Part shown: positions 1 to 8,444 of the stretch, one piece after another
Layout: the number at the start of each line of letters is the position of its first letter
How positions within the stretch are numbered: the stretch's first letter is position 1
Source of the DNA: Azospirillum canadense
GTDB lineage: Bacteria > Pseudomonadota > Alphaproteobacteria > Azospirillales > Azospirillaceae
Direction of reading: 5' to 3'
Length of the DNA stretch: 64,000 nucleotides
Assembly: GCF_025961225.1 (NCBI RefSeq)
Contig: NZ_JAOQNG010000007.1
Span: forward strand, 880,501 to 944,500
Position numbers and translations under genes: made by a program
The notes under the pieces: generated by a model
Told to the model about the DNA's origin: nothing
Databases searched by the model: none
Seen by the model: the letters and a program-made list of their open reading frames with translations, nothing else

Positions 1-27
1 GGCCCATTAGAGAATCGAGCATCCTGT

Positions 28-585
28 ATGAGTGCAGACCAGACGAACGTCACCGCGACCGTCAAGTGGTACAAGGCAGATAAGGGTTTTGGCTTTATCC
101 GTTTGAATGACGGAAGCGGCGAGGTATTCCTTCATTCTCGGTTTGTCACGCCACTCGGCGACGTGACCCTGACCGAGGGCACCGTCCTGGTCTGCGATGT
201 CTCGAACACGCCCAAGGGCTTGCAGGTGTCGGCCATTCACTCGGTCGAGCCAGCAGCGCCGGCGGCTCCCAAGCCGCGGAAATCCCGTTCTCCGAAATCC
301 GCGGCCGCGGAACCAAAGCAGGGTGTCCTCGCATTCGGCGGAAACGACAAGCCGCAGCTCATCGAGACTGGGGAGGCTGTCTACGGCACGGTGCGCTGGT
401 ACAACCTCAGCAGCCAATCAGGTCTCCTCGACCCCTGGAACGACGAGGACGGCGTCGGCGTGTATTTCGATCGCACCGTGCTGCGCCAGTCGGGACTGGA
501 GCTGCTGGCCGATGGCGAGGACGTGCGGTTCGTCGCGGCGGCGGGCGATGACGGCCCGTACGCGGTGCGGGTGGAACTGGCCTGA
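28..585 (+). CDS. Two-domain cold-shock protein
   Basis: This 185-residue protein has two cold-shock (OB-fold) domains joined by a basic, Ala/Pro-rich linker (about residues 75-105). Domain 1 (residues 8-68) keeps the nucleic-acid-binding signatures: KGFGFI at 19-24 (RNP1) and VFLHS at 33-37 (RNP2). Domain 2 (about 118-185) starts with VRWYN but has lost the Gly/Phe-rich RNP1, so it is degenerate. Double-CSD proteins of this length are common in Alphaproteobacteria. The family binds single-stranded RNA or DNA in the cytoplasm and can act as an RNA chaperone. No clear ribosome-binding site precedes the ATG. The gene stands alone before the IS cluster. Confidence 0.9.
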   Translation: MSADQTNVTATVKWYKADKGFGFIRLNDGSGEVFLHSRFVTPLGDVTLTEGTVLVCDVSNTPKGLQVSAIHSVEPAAPAAPKPRKSRSPKSAAAEPKQGVLAFGGNDKPQLIETGEAVYGTVRWYNLSSQSGLLDPWNDEDGVGVYFDRTVLRQSGLELLADGEDVRFVAAAGDDGPYAVRVELA

Positions 586-620
586 TCAGCAAAATTCCGG
601 GGCACGCAGCACCACTTTTA

Positions 621-1636
621 GAGCTTGTTTGCAGCAGGGCCGTTCCAGCCGGTGCTGAGCGGGATGCTACTTTAAGCTGAACAGGGGTGTTGCGCCGGGG
701 GGCCGGTCTGGTAGGGCTGTGGGCGTCGTCAACAGCCATCAGGGCAGCATTCTATGGGCACGGCCGTTCGTCCCGCAAGCACCGTCCCAGCGTCGTGGGA
801 TGCGTTCTCCGACGTCGATGCCTTCGTCGATGAGGTGCTGGTCGAACTGACGGCGATGGCGGCGGACGGCACGCGGGCGACGCGGTCTGGACCGAAGCTG
901 GCGCTGACCGGGCCGACCTTGCGCAAGGCGATCATGGCCATCTGGTGTGTCTGCTACTGCGGCATGCAATGGCGTGCCATTGGCCAGCTCTCGGGCATTC
1001 CGTTCGGCACGTTGTACACGCTGTTCGCCCGCTGGACCCGGCTGGGACTGTGGCGCCGCCTGCTCGACCGGCTGCGCCGCACGTGGCGTCTGGCCTGCGG
1101 CGATGCGGCGGAGCCGAGCACGGTGGTGATCGACAGCCGCACCTGCCCTTCGGCCCCGAGCTGCTTCGCGCGGGGCGTGGACGGCGGCAAGAAGATCCGC
1201 GGCGTGAAGGTCAGCATCGCGGTCGAGAAGTATGGCATCCCACTGGCGATCGACGCCACGCCAGCCAACGTGCACGACACCAAAGGCATCGTGCCGGTGC
1301 TGCGCCAGCTCGCTGGACGCGGGTTCCAAGGACCAGCCATCGGCGATCGCGGCTATCGCGGCGAGCGCCTGGCCAAAGCCGCCGCGGCCTTCGGCATCAC
1401 GGTCCGGCCGATCGCCCGCGGCCGCGACGGGGTGTTCCTCCCCACCGAAATCGCTTGGGTCGTGGAGCGCTCGTTCAGCTGGATCAGCCGCTACCGCCGA
1501 TTGAACACGCTCGTCGAGCGGACGAAGGAGCACCTCCTCGCCTTCGTCCAGATCGCCTTCGTCTCCATCCTCTCCAGGCGCTTGCAGCGGCTCGCGCCCC
1601 AGAAAGTCAGCGCATGATCTCTACGAACAGATACTC
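621..1636 (+). mobile_element. IS5-family element (boundaries tentative)
   Basis: The transposase gene at 754-1617 is flanked by weakly matching inverted ends. The left end begins GAGCTTGTTTGCAG at 621. The reverse complement of 1621-1636 begins GAGTATCTGTTCGTAG. The match is imperfect and I found no target duplication, so the exact ends are uncertain. Confidence 0.4.
754..1617 (+). CDS. IS5-family transposase
   Basis: This 287-residue DDE transposase is encoded in one frame. The N-terminal half holds the HTH-like DUF4096 region (Trp/Tyr-rich, around residues 60-100). The catalytic triad is readable: D127 in VVIDSRT, D198 in GDRGYRG and E239 in WVVERSFSW. Most relatives in this IS5 subgroup are split into two frames with a programmed shift, so the single continuous frame is noteworthy. 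Length and motifs look intact and the enzyme is probably functional. It is the first of four transposases packed between 0.75 and 6.3 kb. Confidence 0.9.
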   Translation: MGTAVRPASTVPASWDAFSDVDAFVDEVLVELTAMAADGTRATRSGPKLALTGPTLRKAIMAIWCVCYCGMQWRAIGQLSGIPFGTLYTLFARWTRLGLWRRLLDRLRRTWRLACGDAAEPSTVVIDSRTCPSAPSCFARGVDGGKKIRGVKVSIAVEKYGIPLAIDATPANVHDTKGIVPVLRQLAGRGFQGPAIGDRGYRGERLAKAAAAFGITVRPIARGRDGVFLPTEIAWVVERSFSWISRYRRLNTLVERTKEHLLAFVQIAFVSILSRRLQRLAPQKVSA

Positions 1637-1643
1637 AGGGGCG

Positions 1644-1687
1644 GATTCGATCCTGAAGTGCAACTGTCAGTACAAGGGCTTACCGGG
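1644..1687. repeat. Dispersed repeat, copy A
   Basis: This is one of three copies of a sequence containing AAGTGCAAC, GTCAGT and CAAGGGCTTACCGG (others at 11187-11235 and 27163-27210). Copy A lacks five bases between CAAC and TGTCAG that the other two copies have. It lies between the IS5 and IS110 genes. Confidence 0.7.
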
Positions 1688-1777
1688 CGAAGGGGTACGT
1701 GGGGCAAAAGACGCTATGGGGCAAGCGGCGGGTTTTATAGAGCACCGTCGTTGCGCTGAAACGGAAGGAAACGCCCC

Positions 1778-2935
1778 ATGGCCAAGCCGTATGACCTGTC
1801 TAAGCCGCTTGTTGCTCTTGAGCATGACCGCACGCTGGTGTGCGTGATCGAGATGAGCGGCCGCGCCTGGCTGGCCGCGGCGACGGTGCCCGGCGTGGAG
1901 CGCCGGCCACTCCAGAAGCTCCCGGTCAGCCCGCCGCGCCTGCTGGAGCAGTTGGAGCGTTGGCGTCGCGAGGCCGAACGGGCCGGCCAGATGATCACAC
2001 GCACGGTGGTGGCGTATGAGTCCGGCCGCGACGGGTTCTGGCTGGCCCGCCTGCTCCAGGGGCATGGGATCGAGGCCTACGTCATCCACGCCAGCAGCGT
2101 GGCGGTGTCACGCGAGCAACGTCGGGCCAAGACGGACCGGCTCGACACCGCGATGCTGATGCGCGCCTTGCTCGGCTGGCTGCGGAGCGAGCCGGGGCAT
2201 TGCCGCATGGTGGCCATCCCGACGGTGGCCCAGGAGGATGCCCGGCGGCCTGGACGCGAGCGCGAGGCGCTGGTCGCCGAACGCACCCGCTTGACCAACA
2301 CCATCAAGGCGGAGCTGGCGCTGTGGGGCATCCAGGGCTTCAAGCCGGGCCTGAGGAAGGCGGCGGACCGGCTGGACGCCCTGCGGACAGCCGACGGCGA
2401 ATCGCTGCCGGCGCACACGCGGGCCAAGCTGCGCCGGCTGCTGGAGCGGCGACGCCTGGCCAGTGAACAGATCGCGGCAATCGAGACGGACACCGCCCAG
2501 GCGATCCAGCGGGACCCGACCGGAGCGAACGCGCTGGTGTTGCTGCTGGCCAAGATCAAAGGCATCGGCTTGGAAACGGCGCAGATGCTGGTGCAGGAAA
2601 TCCTCACGCGCAACCTGCGTGACCGCCGCGCCGTAGCCCGTTATGCCGGTCTGACCGGCACACCGGACGAGAGCGGTTCCAGGCGCCGCGACAAGGGCAT
2701 CGGCAAGGCGGGCAATCCGCGGGTGCGCTGCAGCATGATCCAGTTGGCGTGGCGGTTCCTCCTGTTCCAGCCCGACGCGGCGCTGGTCCGCTGGTACCGC
2801 GAGCGGACCACCGGTGCCAAGGGCGGCGCCCGGAAGATGCTGATCGTGGCGCTCGCGCGCAAGCTACTGATCACGTTGTGGAGCTACGCCGCCAATGGCG
2901 TGATTCCGGACGGCGTGGTGCTCAAGACCGCCTAA
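1778..2935 (+). CDS. IS110-family transposase (DEDD/serine)
   Basis: This 385-residue protein has the two-part IS110 architecture. The N-terminal RuvC-like DEDD domain is visible as E81 in YESGRDGFW and D120/D123 in KTDRLD; the first acidic position is probably E25. The C-terminal Transposase_20 domain (about 240-340) contains a helix-hairpin-helix-like KIKGIGLETA and ARYAGLTGTPDESGS, with Ser residues suitable for the catalytic serine. Members of this family excise as circles and, in studied cases, recombine under the direction of a bridge RNA encoded in an element end. The length is normal. The gene sits between the IS5 and IS256 elements. Confidence 0.92.
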   Translation: MAKPYDLSKPLVALEHDRTLVCVIEMSGRAWLAAATVPGVERRPLQKLPVSPPRLLEQLERWRREAERAGQMITRTVVAYESGRDGFWLARLLQGHGIEAYVIHASSVAVSREQRRAKTDRLDTAMLMRALLGWLRSEPGHCRMVAIPTVAQEDARRPGREREALVAERTRLTNTIKAELALWGIQGFKPGLRKAADRLDALRTADGESLPAHTRAKLRRLLERRRLASEQIAAIETDTAQAIQRDPTGANALVLLLAKIKGIGLETAQMLVQEILTRNLRDRRAVARYAGLTGTPDESGSRRRDKGIGKAGNPRVRCSMIQLAWRFLLFQPDAALVRWYRERTTGAKGGARKMLIVALARKLLITLWSYAANGVIPDGVVLKTA

Positions 2936-3225
2936 CCGGACCGTTTCGTCCCCGCGCCGCCAGCCGGGGACTCCCAAGCATGGCCGACCGGCGCGCCCGG
3001 TGAAGCCGGCCTGCCGAGGTGGGTGGTGCACCGTCCCCGGACATGGGCTCCAAGCCGAGCAAAAGAATGGTCCCCCCTCCCGGAAGCCTCGTCTCCGATG
3101 CGCATGACGCGTCATGGTCTCCGATCGCGTCCCACCGCGTGGTGTCTGAGGCGTGAGGCTGGCCCGCCGGAGCGCTCCCCCATAGCTGGCGCAGGCGGGC
3201 CGGCCGTTCGGGAGCGGCGGTCACC
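2936..3225 (+). other. Non-coding tail of the IS110 element; possible bridge-RNA region
   Basis: About 290 bases with no convincing gene lie between the IS110 stop codon and the IS256 inverted repeat. The stretch has several inverted repeats, for example ACCGG/CCGGT around a CGCGC loop near 2978-2994. IS110-family elements carry their guide (bridge) RNA in a non-coding end, so this is the likeliest location here. That is inference from the family, not a recognised RNA. Confidence 0.3.
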
Positions 3226-4511
3226 GTGTTCTTCGGCTAAGTTGAGGTTGCTTAACGACCATCAACCAAGACGGAGACCACGATGACCGAGGACAGGATC
3301 GCTCTTCAGGAGCTGATTGGGAAGAGCGCCGATGCCGACTTTCTGCGCGAGATGGTCGGCTTCGCCGCCCAGCGCCTGATGGAGCTGGAGGTGGAGAGCC
3401 TGTGCGGCGCCGGGTATGGCGAACGCAGCGAGGACCGCCAGACCAAGCGCAACGGCTACCGGGAGCGGACCTGGGAGACGCGCGCCGGGGCCATCGACCT
3501 GCGCATCCCCAAGCTGCGGCGCGGCTCCTACTTCCCGGCCTTCCTGGAGCCGCGCCGCACCGCGGAGAAGGCGCTAATCGCGGTGATTCAGGAGGCCTAC
3601 GTGCAGGGCATCTCGACGCGCAACGTCGATGATCTGGTCAAGGCGATGGGCATGACCGGCATCTCCAAGAGCCAGGTCAGCCGCCTGTGCCAGGACATCG
3701 ACGAGCGCGTGCAGGCGTTCCTGAACCGGCCGCTGGAAGGCGACTGGCCCTTTGTGTGGCTGGATGCGACCTACGTGAAAGTGCGCCAGGACGGCCGCAT
3801 CGTCTCGCTCGCCGCCATACTGGCCATCGGCGTCAACAGCGATGGCCGGCGCGAGGTGCTGGGGCTCGGCCTCGGGCTGTCGGAAGCCGAGACCTTCTGG
3901 ACCGATTTCCTGCGCACCCTCACCCGCCGGGGCCTACGCGGCGTAAAGCTGGTGATCGCCGATGCGCATCTCGGGCTGAAGGCCGCCGCTTCCAAGGTGC
4001 TGGGCGCCACACTTCAACGCTGTCGTGTTCATTGCATGAGGAATCTCCTCGCCTGCGTCGGCAAGGCGCACCAGACGATGGTCGCGGCCACCATTCGCAC
4101 CGCCTTTGCCCAGGAGACCGCTGAGGCGGCGCATGAGCAGTGGCGCCGGGTGGCCGACAGCCTGCGGCCGCGCTTTTCCAAGCTGGCGGCGCTGATGGAC
4201 GAGGCGGAGTTCGACGTGCTGGCCTACATGAAGTACCCCAAGGACCTGCGCACCAAATTGCACAGCACGAATCCTCTGGAGCGGCTGAATGGCGAGATCA
4301 AGCGGCGCACCAACGTCGTCGGCATCTTCCCTGGCGAAGGGGCGGTTGTGCGCCTCGTCGGCGCCTTGCTGCTGGAGCAGCATGATGAATGGGCGGTGGC
4401 CCGGCGCTACATGACCATGGAAAGCCTGGCCGAGCTGTGCCACCCTCACACCCCTGATCCGCTGTCCATCGCAGCGGAGTAGACCGGCGGCCTCAACCCG
4501 CCGAAGAGCAC
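3226..4511 (+). mobile_element. IS256-family insertion sequence
   Basis: Inverted ends flank the transposase gene. Left 3226-3247 reads GTGTTCTTCGGC, then TAA, then GTTGAGG. The reverse complement of 4491-4511 reads GTGCTCTTCGGC, then GG, then GTTGAGG. One mismatch in the first twelve bases and a one-base gap separate them. No target duplication was found. Confidence 0.65.
3283..4482 (+). CDS. IS256-family (Mutator-type) transposase
   Basis: This 399-residue transposase has the standard family length. The catalytic triad is seen as D161 in WLDATYVKV, D227 in VIADAHLGLK and E333 in NPLERLNGEIKRR. The characteristic C-x2-H-C motif between the second Asp and the Glu is CRVHC at 247-251. The N-terminal domain carries the DNA-binding helices (about residues 15-130). 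The ATG follows a purine-rich GGAGACCACG. Nothing is truncated, and together with the inverted repeats this suggests an active element. Confidence 0.95.
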   Translation: MTEDRIALQELIGKSADADFLREMVGFAAQRLMELEVESLCGAGYGERSEDRQTKRNGYRERTWETRAGAIDLRIPKLRRGSYFPAFLEPRRTAEKALIAVIQEAYVQGISTRNVDDLVKAMGMTGISKSQVSRLCQDIDERVQAFLNRPLEGDWPFVWLDATYVKVRQDGRIVSLAAILAIGVNSDGRREVLGLGLGLSEAETFWTDFLRTLTRRGLRGVKLVIADAHLGLKAAASKVLGATLQRCRVHCMRNLLACVGKAHQTMVAATIRTAFAQETAEAAHEQWRRVADSLRPRFSKLAALMDEAEFDVLAYMKYPKDLRTKLHSTNPLERLNGEIKRRTNVVGIFPGEGAVVRLVGALLLEQHDEWAVARRYMTMESLAELCHPHTPDPLSIAAE

Positions 4512-4687
4512 AGAGGCCCCCTCAGACACCACGCCTCGGGGCACGATCCCTACGGCGGTGGCCTGGTGGCCATCCTTGACCTCCGCGCCCGGCGCTGTTC
4601 GGCCAGGATTACGGTTGGGACGGAGGGATGGTTCTTCTGATTGAACAAAGGGATAGAAAGATTGAAAATGTGAACGGAAAACCCCCT

Positions 4688-6354
4688 TGACACGGAAGGC
4701 CCCATACAAGTCCGGGCGTTCAGGCCATCGCTGAGCGCATTCTGACGAGGCCGGGCAAGTAAGAGGCCTCGGCTCCGGCCGCGCCGAGGCGGTGGCCGAG
4801 AAAGTCCCAGAAGGAGACGCCGAGCTTGGCGCAGGTCAGCAACAGGCCGGCGAAGGCATCCCGACCGTCACGCCCCGGATCGGACTGGGTGCCGCCGGAG
4901 ACCTTGCGCTTGGTGACCTGCGGGCGCAGGTCACGCTCCGAGCCGTTGGTGTTGAGCGGCACCTCCGGGCGGTCCAGCACCACCAGCAACTCGTCCTTGT
5001 TGGCGTGCAAGCGGTCCAGCAGGCGGTCGAGTGTGGCGAAGCCCGTACGCCGACGGAACAGGCGATCGAAGCGCGTCAGCAACGCGGAGCGTCGGCGTCG
5101 ATCGGGAGCCCGCCGATAAGCTTTCAGGTCGGCGTAGAACCACCAGATCAGCGCCCGCACGCGCTGCTGGGCGGCGTACTGCCGGTCGGTGAAGGTGTCG
5201 AGCTTGTGCACCAGTCGCTCCGCGTGCACCCAACATAAAGCATGATGATCAACGGCGAATTGGCCGGCATCGTCGGACAGGATCACGGTGTCGGGCAGCA
5301 GGCCGTGCGCCTTGATGGCGCCCCACACCGCCCCTTCGGTGGCGATCAGCACCGGATCGGGCGCCACCGTCAGCCCGGTGATTCCAAGCCCGTCGAGATG
5401 CTGCAGCCACGCCGCGTGGTCGGGGAAGTGGCGGATGGGATCGGCGGCCAGCCGGGCGATGAGCGCTCCCGACAGAGCCCGCTGCCGCAGGTACGCCAGG
5501 GCGTGGGCGTTGATCACGCAATCGCCATAGCCGGCCCGCAGCACCTCCAGAAAGTTCAGCCGGCTCTTGGAGCCGGTGGTGGCGAAGGCGGTGAAATGAT
5601 CGTTGCCGACCTGCGTGCAGAAGGCGTTCTGGCGTTGGTGCCGGGCGCCGGTGTCATCAACGCTGATCCACGCCGCGGTTTCCAGCCCGGCCCGCAGCAC
5701 CGCGCGGGCCTCAGCGCGGAAGGTCTGCGTCCCGGTGTTGAGAACGCGCACGAGCTGCCGCTTGGAGATCGCGATGCCGAAGGCCCGCAGTTGGCTCACC
5801 AGGCGCGGCATGGTCACTTGCCCCTGATGGTACTGCAGCAGCACGAAGCGGCGCAGCTCCGGCCCGAAATGGCCGGTGATCCCCGCCGGCATGGGGGCGA
5901 CCAGCGTCTCGCCGGCTGGGGTCACCCAGCGCTCCCGGCGGATGCGCACCACGTGCGGGCGCACCACGAGATCCTGGACGACAAAGTCCTCATGGCCCTT
6001 GAAGCGCGAACCGGCCGGCGCATCCAGTTTGATGATCCGGTCCTCCTGGATCACCAGCCGCTCGGTCTTGCGCCGCTTCTGGCCGCGTTTGCCGCCACCC
6101 ACCGCTTTGGGCTCGGTCTTCGGCTCCATGCCGCTCGGCCGGATCACCGGCCGGCCTTTCACGCCCTTGAGTGCGGCGACCTCCGCCCGCAGATCCGCAA
6201 TCGCCTGCTTCAGGGCCGCGTTGTCCGCCAGCAGGCGTTCGGTCAATCCTTCGAGATCGCCGCGCGACAGCTCGGATAGAGGTAGCTTCTCAGGAGGGCT
6301 CACCCCCAGAAACATGAGACCTGGGCAGGCCAAAGCCAACCCTGGCCCGTGTCA
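4688..6354 (-). mobile_element. IS66-like element (ends tentative)
   Basis: Short inverted sequences surround the transposase gene: TTGACACGG at 4687-4695 and, in reverse complement, CTGACACGG ending near 6355. The match is short and no target duplication is visible, so the ends are a proposal only. Bases 4512-4687, between the IS256 end and this element, hold no gene that I recognise. Confidence 0.35.
4720..6339 (-). CDS. IS66-family-like transposase
   Basis: This 539-residue protein starts with a coiled-coil leucine-zipper region (about residues 20-60), followed by a basic, Lys/Arg-rich linker and a DDE domain. Acidic residues in SVDDTGARH (228-229), LSDDAGQF and NGSERDLRP fit the IS66 catalytic core. 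The terminal region resembles the IS66 C-domain (AKLGVSFWDFL). The usual accessory genes tnpA and tnpB are absent, so this belongs to the single-gene branch or has lost its helpers. The start could also be Met9 (base 6315). The frame is intact. Confidence 0.85.
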   Translation of the reverse strand: MALACPGLMFLGVSPPEKLPLSELSRGDLEGLTERLLADNAALKQAIADLRAEVAALKGVKGRPVIRPSGMEPKTEPKAVGGGKRGQKRRKTERLVIQEDRIIKLDAPAGSRFKGHEDFVVQDLVVRPHVVRIRRERWVTPAGETLVAPMPAGITGHFGPELRRFVLLQYHQGQVTMPRLVSQLRAFGIAISKRQLVRVLNTGTQTFRAEARAVLRAGLETAAWISVDDTGARHQRQNAFCTQVGNDHFTAFATTGSKSRLNFLEVLRAGYGDCVINAHALAYLRQRALSGALIARLAADPIRHFPDHAAWLQHLDGLGITGLTVAPDPVLIATEGAVWGAIKAHGLLPDTVILSDDAGQFAVDHHALCWVHAERLVHKLDTFTDRQYAAQQRVRALIWWFYADLKAYRRAPDRRRRSALLTRFDRLFRRRTGFATLDRLLDRLHANKDELLVVLDRPEVPLNTNGSERDLRPQVTKRKVSGGTQSDPGRDGRDAFAGLLLTCAKLGVSFWDFLGHRLGAAGAEASYLPGLVRMRSAMA

Positions 6355-6471
6355 GGCCTGCCCGGCTTTTTGCCCCACGTACAACGATAACACCTTACGC
6401 CTTTGAGTTTGCGAGGGATTCGGACTTAGAGTTATTCTCGGTGTCGTTACCAACCCCTGAGGGAGGAGACC

Positions 6472-6978
6472 ATGGGCAAGCGTCTCGCGGGAGTGATCGG
6501 GGGTACGATCTTCGCCATCGCCCTGGGGGCCGGCGGAGCGGTGGCCCAAGACGGCGGTCAGTGGAACAGCAAGGCCGTGCTGGTCGTCATTGGGACCAAG
6601 GCCGTGACGCTGGAGGACCAACCGGGTCACATGATTGCCATCACGGAATTCGACGGGGCGGCGTTCAACTCCGATGGCAAGCCGTTCCTCGACAAGGCCC
6701 GGTATCAGGTCACGGATATCACCGACACGGCCGGGCAGGAGATCGGGTACAAGACCTTCACCGAGCCGGATGGGTCCAAAGTCTACGCCCGATACCTGCT
6801 GAAGGAAAAGAAGAAGGACGGGGCACAGACCGTCTGGAACGGCACCTGGGAGTTCACGGGCGGCACGGGCAAGTACCGAGGCATCACCGGCCGGGGCAGT
6901 TATCACGTCGTCTCGGTCAGCGACACCGCCGTATGGGACGAACTGACGGGCGAGTACAAGGTCGCCCCGTCGCAATGA
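6472..6978 (+). CDS. Exported allene-oxide-cyclase-like barrel protein
   Basis: This 168-residue protein has a Sec signal peptide with cleavage probably after AVA (residues 22-25, before QDGGQ). The mature part is rich in beta strands and ends with WEFTGGTGKYRGITGRG, a motif typical of allene-oxide-cyclase/dirigent-like barrels (the 'GTGkYrgitG' loop). It has no enzymatic residues that I can assign, so periplasmic binding or a structural role is as likely as catalysis. GGGAGGAGACC lies just before the ATG, a strong ribosome-binding site. A rho-independent terminator follows directly, so the gene is monocistronic. Confidence 0.7.
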   Translation: MGKRLAGVIGGTIFAIALGAGGAVAQDGGQWNSKAVLVVIGTKAVTLEDQPGHMIAITEFDGAAFNSDGKPFLDKARYQVTDITDTAGQEIGYKTFTEPDGSKVYARYLLKEKKKDGAQTVWNGTWEFTGGTGKYRGITGRGSYHVVSVSDTAVWDELTGEYKVAPSQ

Positions 6979-6983
6979 CCAAC

Positions 6984-7009
6984 GGGCCGGGGTTTTCCCG
7001 GCCCTTTTT
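6984..7009 (+). terminator. Rho-independent terminator
   Basis: Stem GGGCCGGG (6984-6991) pairs with CCCGGCCC (6997-7004) around a short GTTTT loop and is followed by TTTTT. It terminates the exported-protein gene. Confidence 0.9.
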
Positions 7010-7115
7010 GCGTTAGGCCACGTCGAGCTGTTGGGCGATGTTGATGACCTAAAGTTGCCACCTATCCAGAAACCGGAGAGATACATCGCTCTCACTGCCT
7101 CCGGGCACTCACACG

Positions 7116-7943
7116 GAGGGTGTCACGGGGTAATGACGCAGTTTAGGCAAGAGCCTTGCGCTGGAGCGAAATGCCGGGAAGCCGGTGCATTTCTGGACCA
7201 GCCTCATCGTTGACATGGAGATGGGCAAAAAGAGCCATACGGCGGTTCACCATGGCCTTGCTCTTGCAGACGATGATCGACTTGCGGCGGCAGGTTCCGA
7301 CCCAATGCCGCTGGCGGCCATTGTTGCGCTCCAGGGCGACACTCTGGTCCTTGCCCTGATAATGCCGCCCGACCGGCATGACCGCGTCGTAGACGGCGAA
7401 CTGATCGGTGCAAAACAGGCGCGCCCCCCAGCGTTGCAGACGCTCGTACAGACGCCGGAAGGTGGCTTCGTCGCGCTTGCCGCATTCCCAGTCGATCAGG
7501 CGTCCTCTGTCGCGGTCGTACGCCTTCCAGATCCAGAGTTTCTGCGCCTTGCAGCCGAGATAATGCCACATCTCATCGATCTCGATGACGGTGACCGGCT
7601 CCGGGATCGGCTTGGAGCAATGCCGGTCCACATACTGGCAGACCCAACGCAGCACGGACTGGCCGGTCGTGCCGAGCAACTTGCCGACGGCGCGCAACGA
7701 CAGCCCATGCCCGTACAGCGTCACCGCCGCTTGCTTCGTCGGCTCCGGCACCGGTATGTCCGGCAGGCGCGTGAACTGAAAGCCGCAACTTCGGCACAAC
7801 CAGCGTTGCTTGCCCAGCACGTGGCCGGATTTCACCACCCGCACGCTGCCGCAGCGCGGGCACCACGGTCGCTCACCCAAATCGGCCCTTCCTCGTTAAA
7901 TGAGCCGATTACATAGGATGCGTCATTACCCCGTGACACCCTC
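7116..7943 (-). mobile_element. Complete IS1-family element with target duplication
   Basis: The element is 828 bp. Perfect 25-bp inverted repeats lie at 7116-7140 and 7919-7943. The 8-bp direct repeat CTCACACG flanks it at 7108-7115 and 7944-7951, which is the expected IS1 target-site duplication. It carries one transposase gene. The perfect ends and duplication indicate recent insertion. Confidence 0.95.
7143..7880 (-). CDS. IS1-family transposase, single-frame type
   Basis: This 245-residue transposase has an N-terminal zinc finger (C7-x2-C10 and C29-x2-C32) followed by an HTH (about 45-90). The DDE catalytic domain has D102 in EIDEMWHYLG, D159 in CTDQFAVYD and E184 in VALERNNGR. Classical IS1 uses two overlapping frames with a shift; this one is continuous, as in the ISMhu11-type branch. 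The enzyme is complete. Confidence 0.93.
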   Translation of the reverse strand: MGERPWCPRCGSVRVVKSGHVLGKQRWLCRSCGFQFTRLPDIPVPEPTKQAAVTLYGHGLSLRAVGKLLGTTGQSVLRWVCQYVDRHCSKPIPEPVTVIEIDEMWHYLGCKAQKLWIWKAYDRDRGRLIDWECGKRDEATFRRLYERLQRWGARLFCTDQFAVYDAVMPVGRHYQGKDQSVALERNNGRQRHWVGTCRRKSIIVCKSKAMVNRRMALFAHLHVNDEAGPEMHRLPGISLQRKALA

Positions 7944-7951
7944 CTCACACG

Positions 7952-8077
7952 ATGGCACAGCCAGCCGTTTGTCCGTTATGCGGGGAGGCCGCCGTCAGGG
8001 CGAGGCGCTGCGGTGTGACGTCCCGAGGAGAAACGGCCGTCAGTTGCGCACACCGCCTAGAATTGACGGTCACGTAA
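7952..8077 (+). CDS. Tiny zinc-ribbon-like ORF just downstream of IS1
   Basis: A 41-codon frame starts at the ATG immediately after the right copy of the IS1 target duplication. The product begins MAQPAVCPLCGEAAVR and has a further Cys pair and a His (SCAH), so it could bind one zinc. The IS1 insertion has separated the ATG from its original upstream sequence; rejoining the flanks gives no obvious ribosome-binding site. I do not recognise a family. It may be a real small gene or a fragment. Confidence 0.35.
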   Translation: MAQPAVCPLCGEAAVRARRCGVTSRGETAVSCAHRLELTVT

Positions 8078-8285
8078 GGAACGGTTGAGCGCGCTGGCAA
8101 GCTACAGGGCTCCGCGATATGGTCCGTGTTCTGATCGGGTCCTGACAACCGGTCGCGATCACGCGACTCAAGGATGTGCTCATCCCACACGCCATGGAAC
8201 CACTGAGGATGATCGGGCCGTTCTTGAAAATCTGCTCCAGGATCATGGTCTTCAGCACTGCGGTGGCCGGCTCATTCAAAGACAT
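8070..8285 (-). CDS. Hypothetical small protein
   Basis: This 71-residue frame begins at an ATG with GAAGGATTA about ten bases upstream. The N-terminal half is amphipathic (TAVLKTMILEQIFKNGPIIL) and could be a helix or a membrane-associated segment; the C-terminal half is basic and less protein-like. I do not recognise a family. It runs opposite to its neighbours, and its end overlaps the tiny ORF by a few bases. Confidence 0.28.
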   Translation of the reverse strand: MSLNEPATAVLKTMILEQIFKNGPIILSGSMACGMSTSLSRVIATGCQDPIRTRTISRSPVACQRAQPFLT

Positions 8286-8444
8286 AAATCTAATCCTTCG
8301 AAAATGCCTCGAGATTATGATGCATTTGAGGCACAGCCAGAAGTGCTGGTGACACACATTGAGCCCATCAGGCTTGCCTCACGGAAGACATCGGATTTAT
8401 CCAGAACACAGTTCGTAAGACGACCTTCAGTCAACGGGGGAGCC

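Noticed and set aside
739..1533. Long minus-strand open frame across the first transposase
   Set aside because: It is antisense to the IS5 transposase gene, which has a full DDE triad. The minus-strand product is low-complexity and arises from high GC codon bias.
4720..6339. Possible tnpA/tnpB helper genes for the IS66-like element
   Set aside because: No frame of the expected size and motif was found on either side of the transposase gene.
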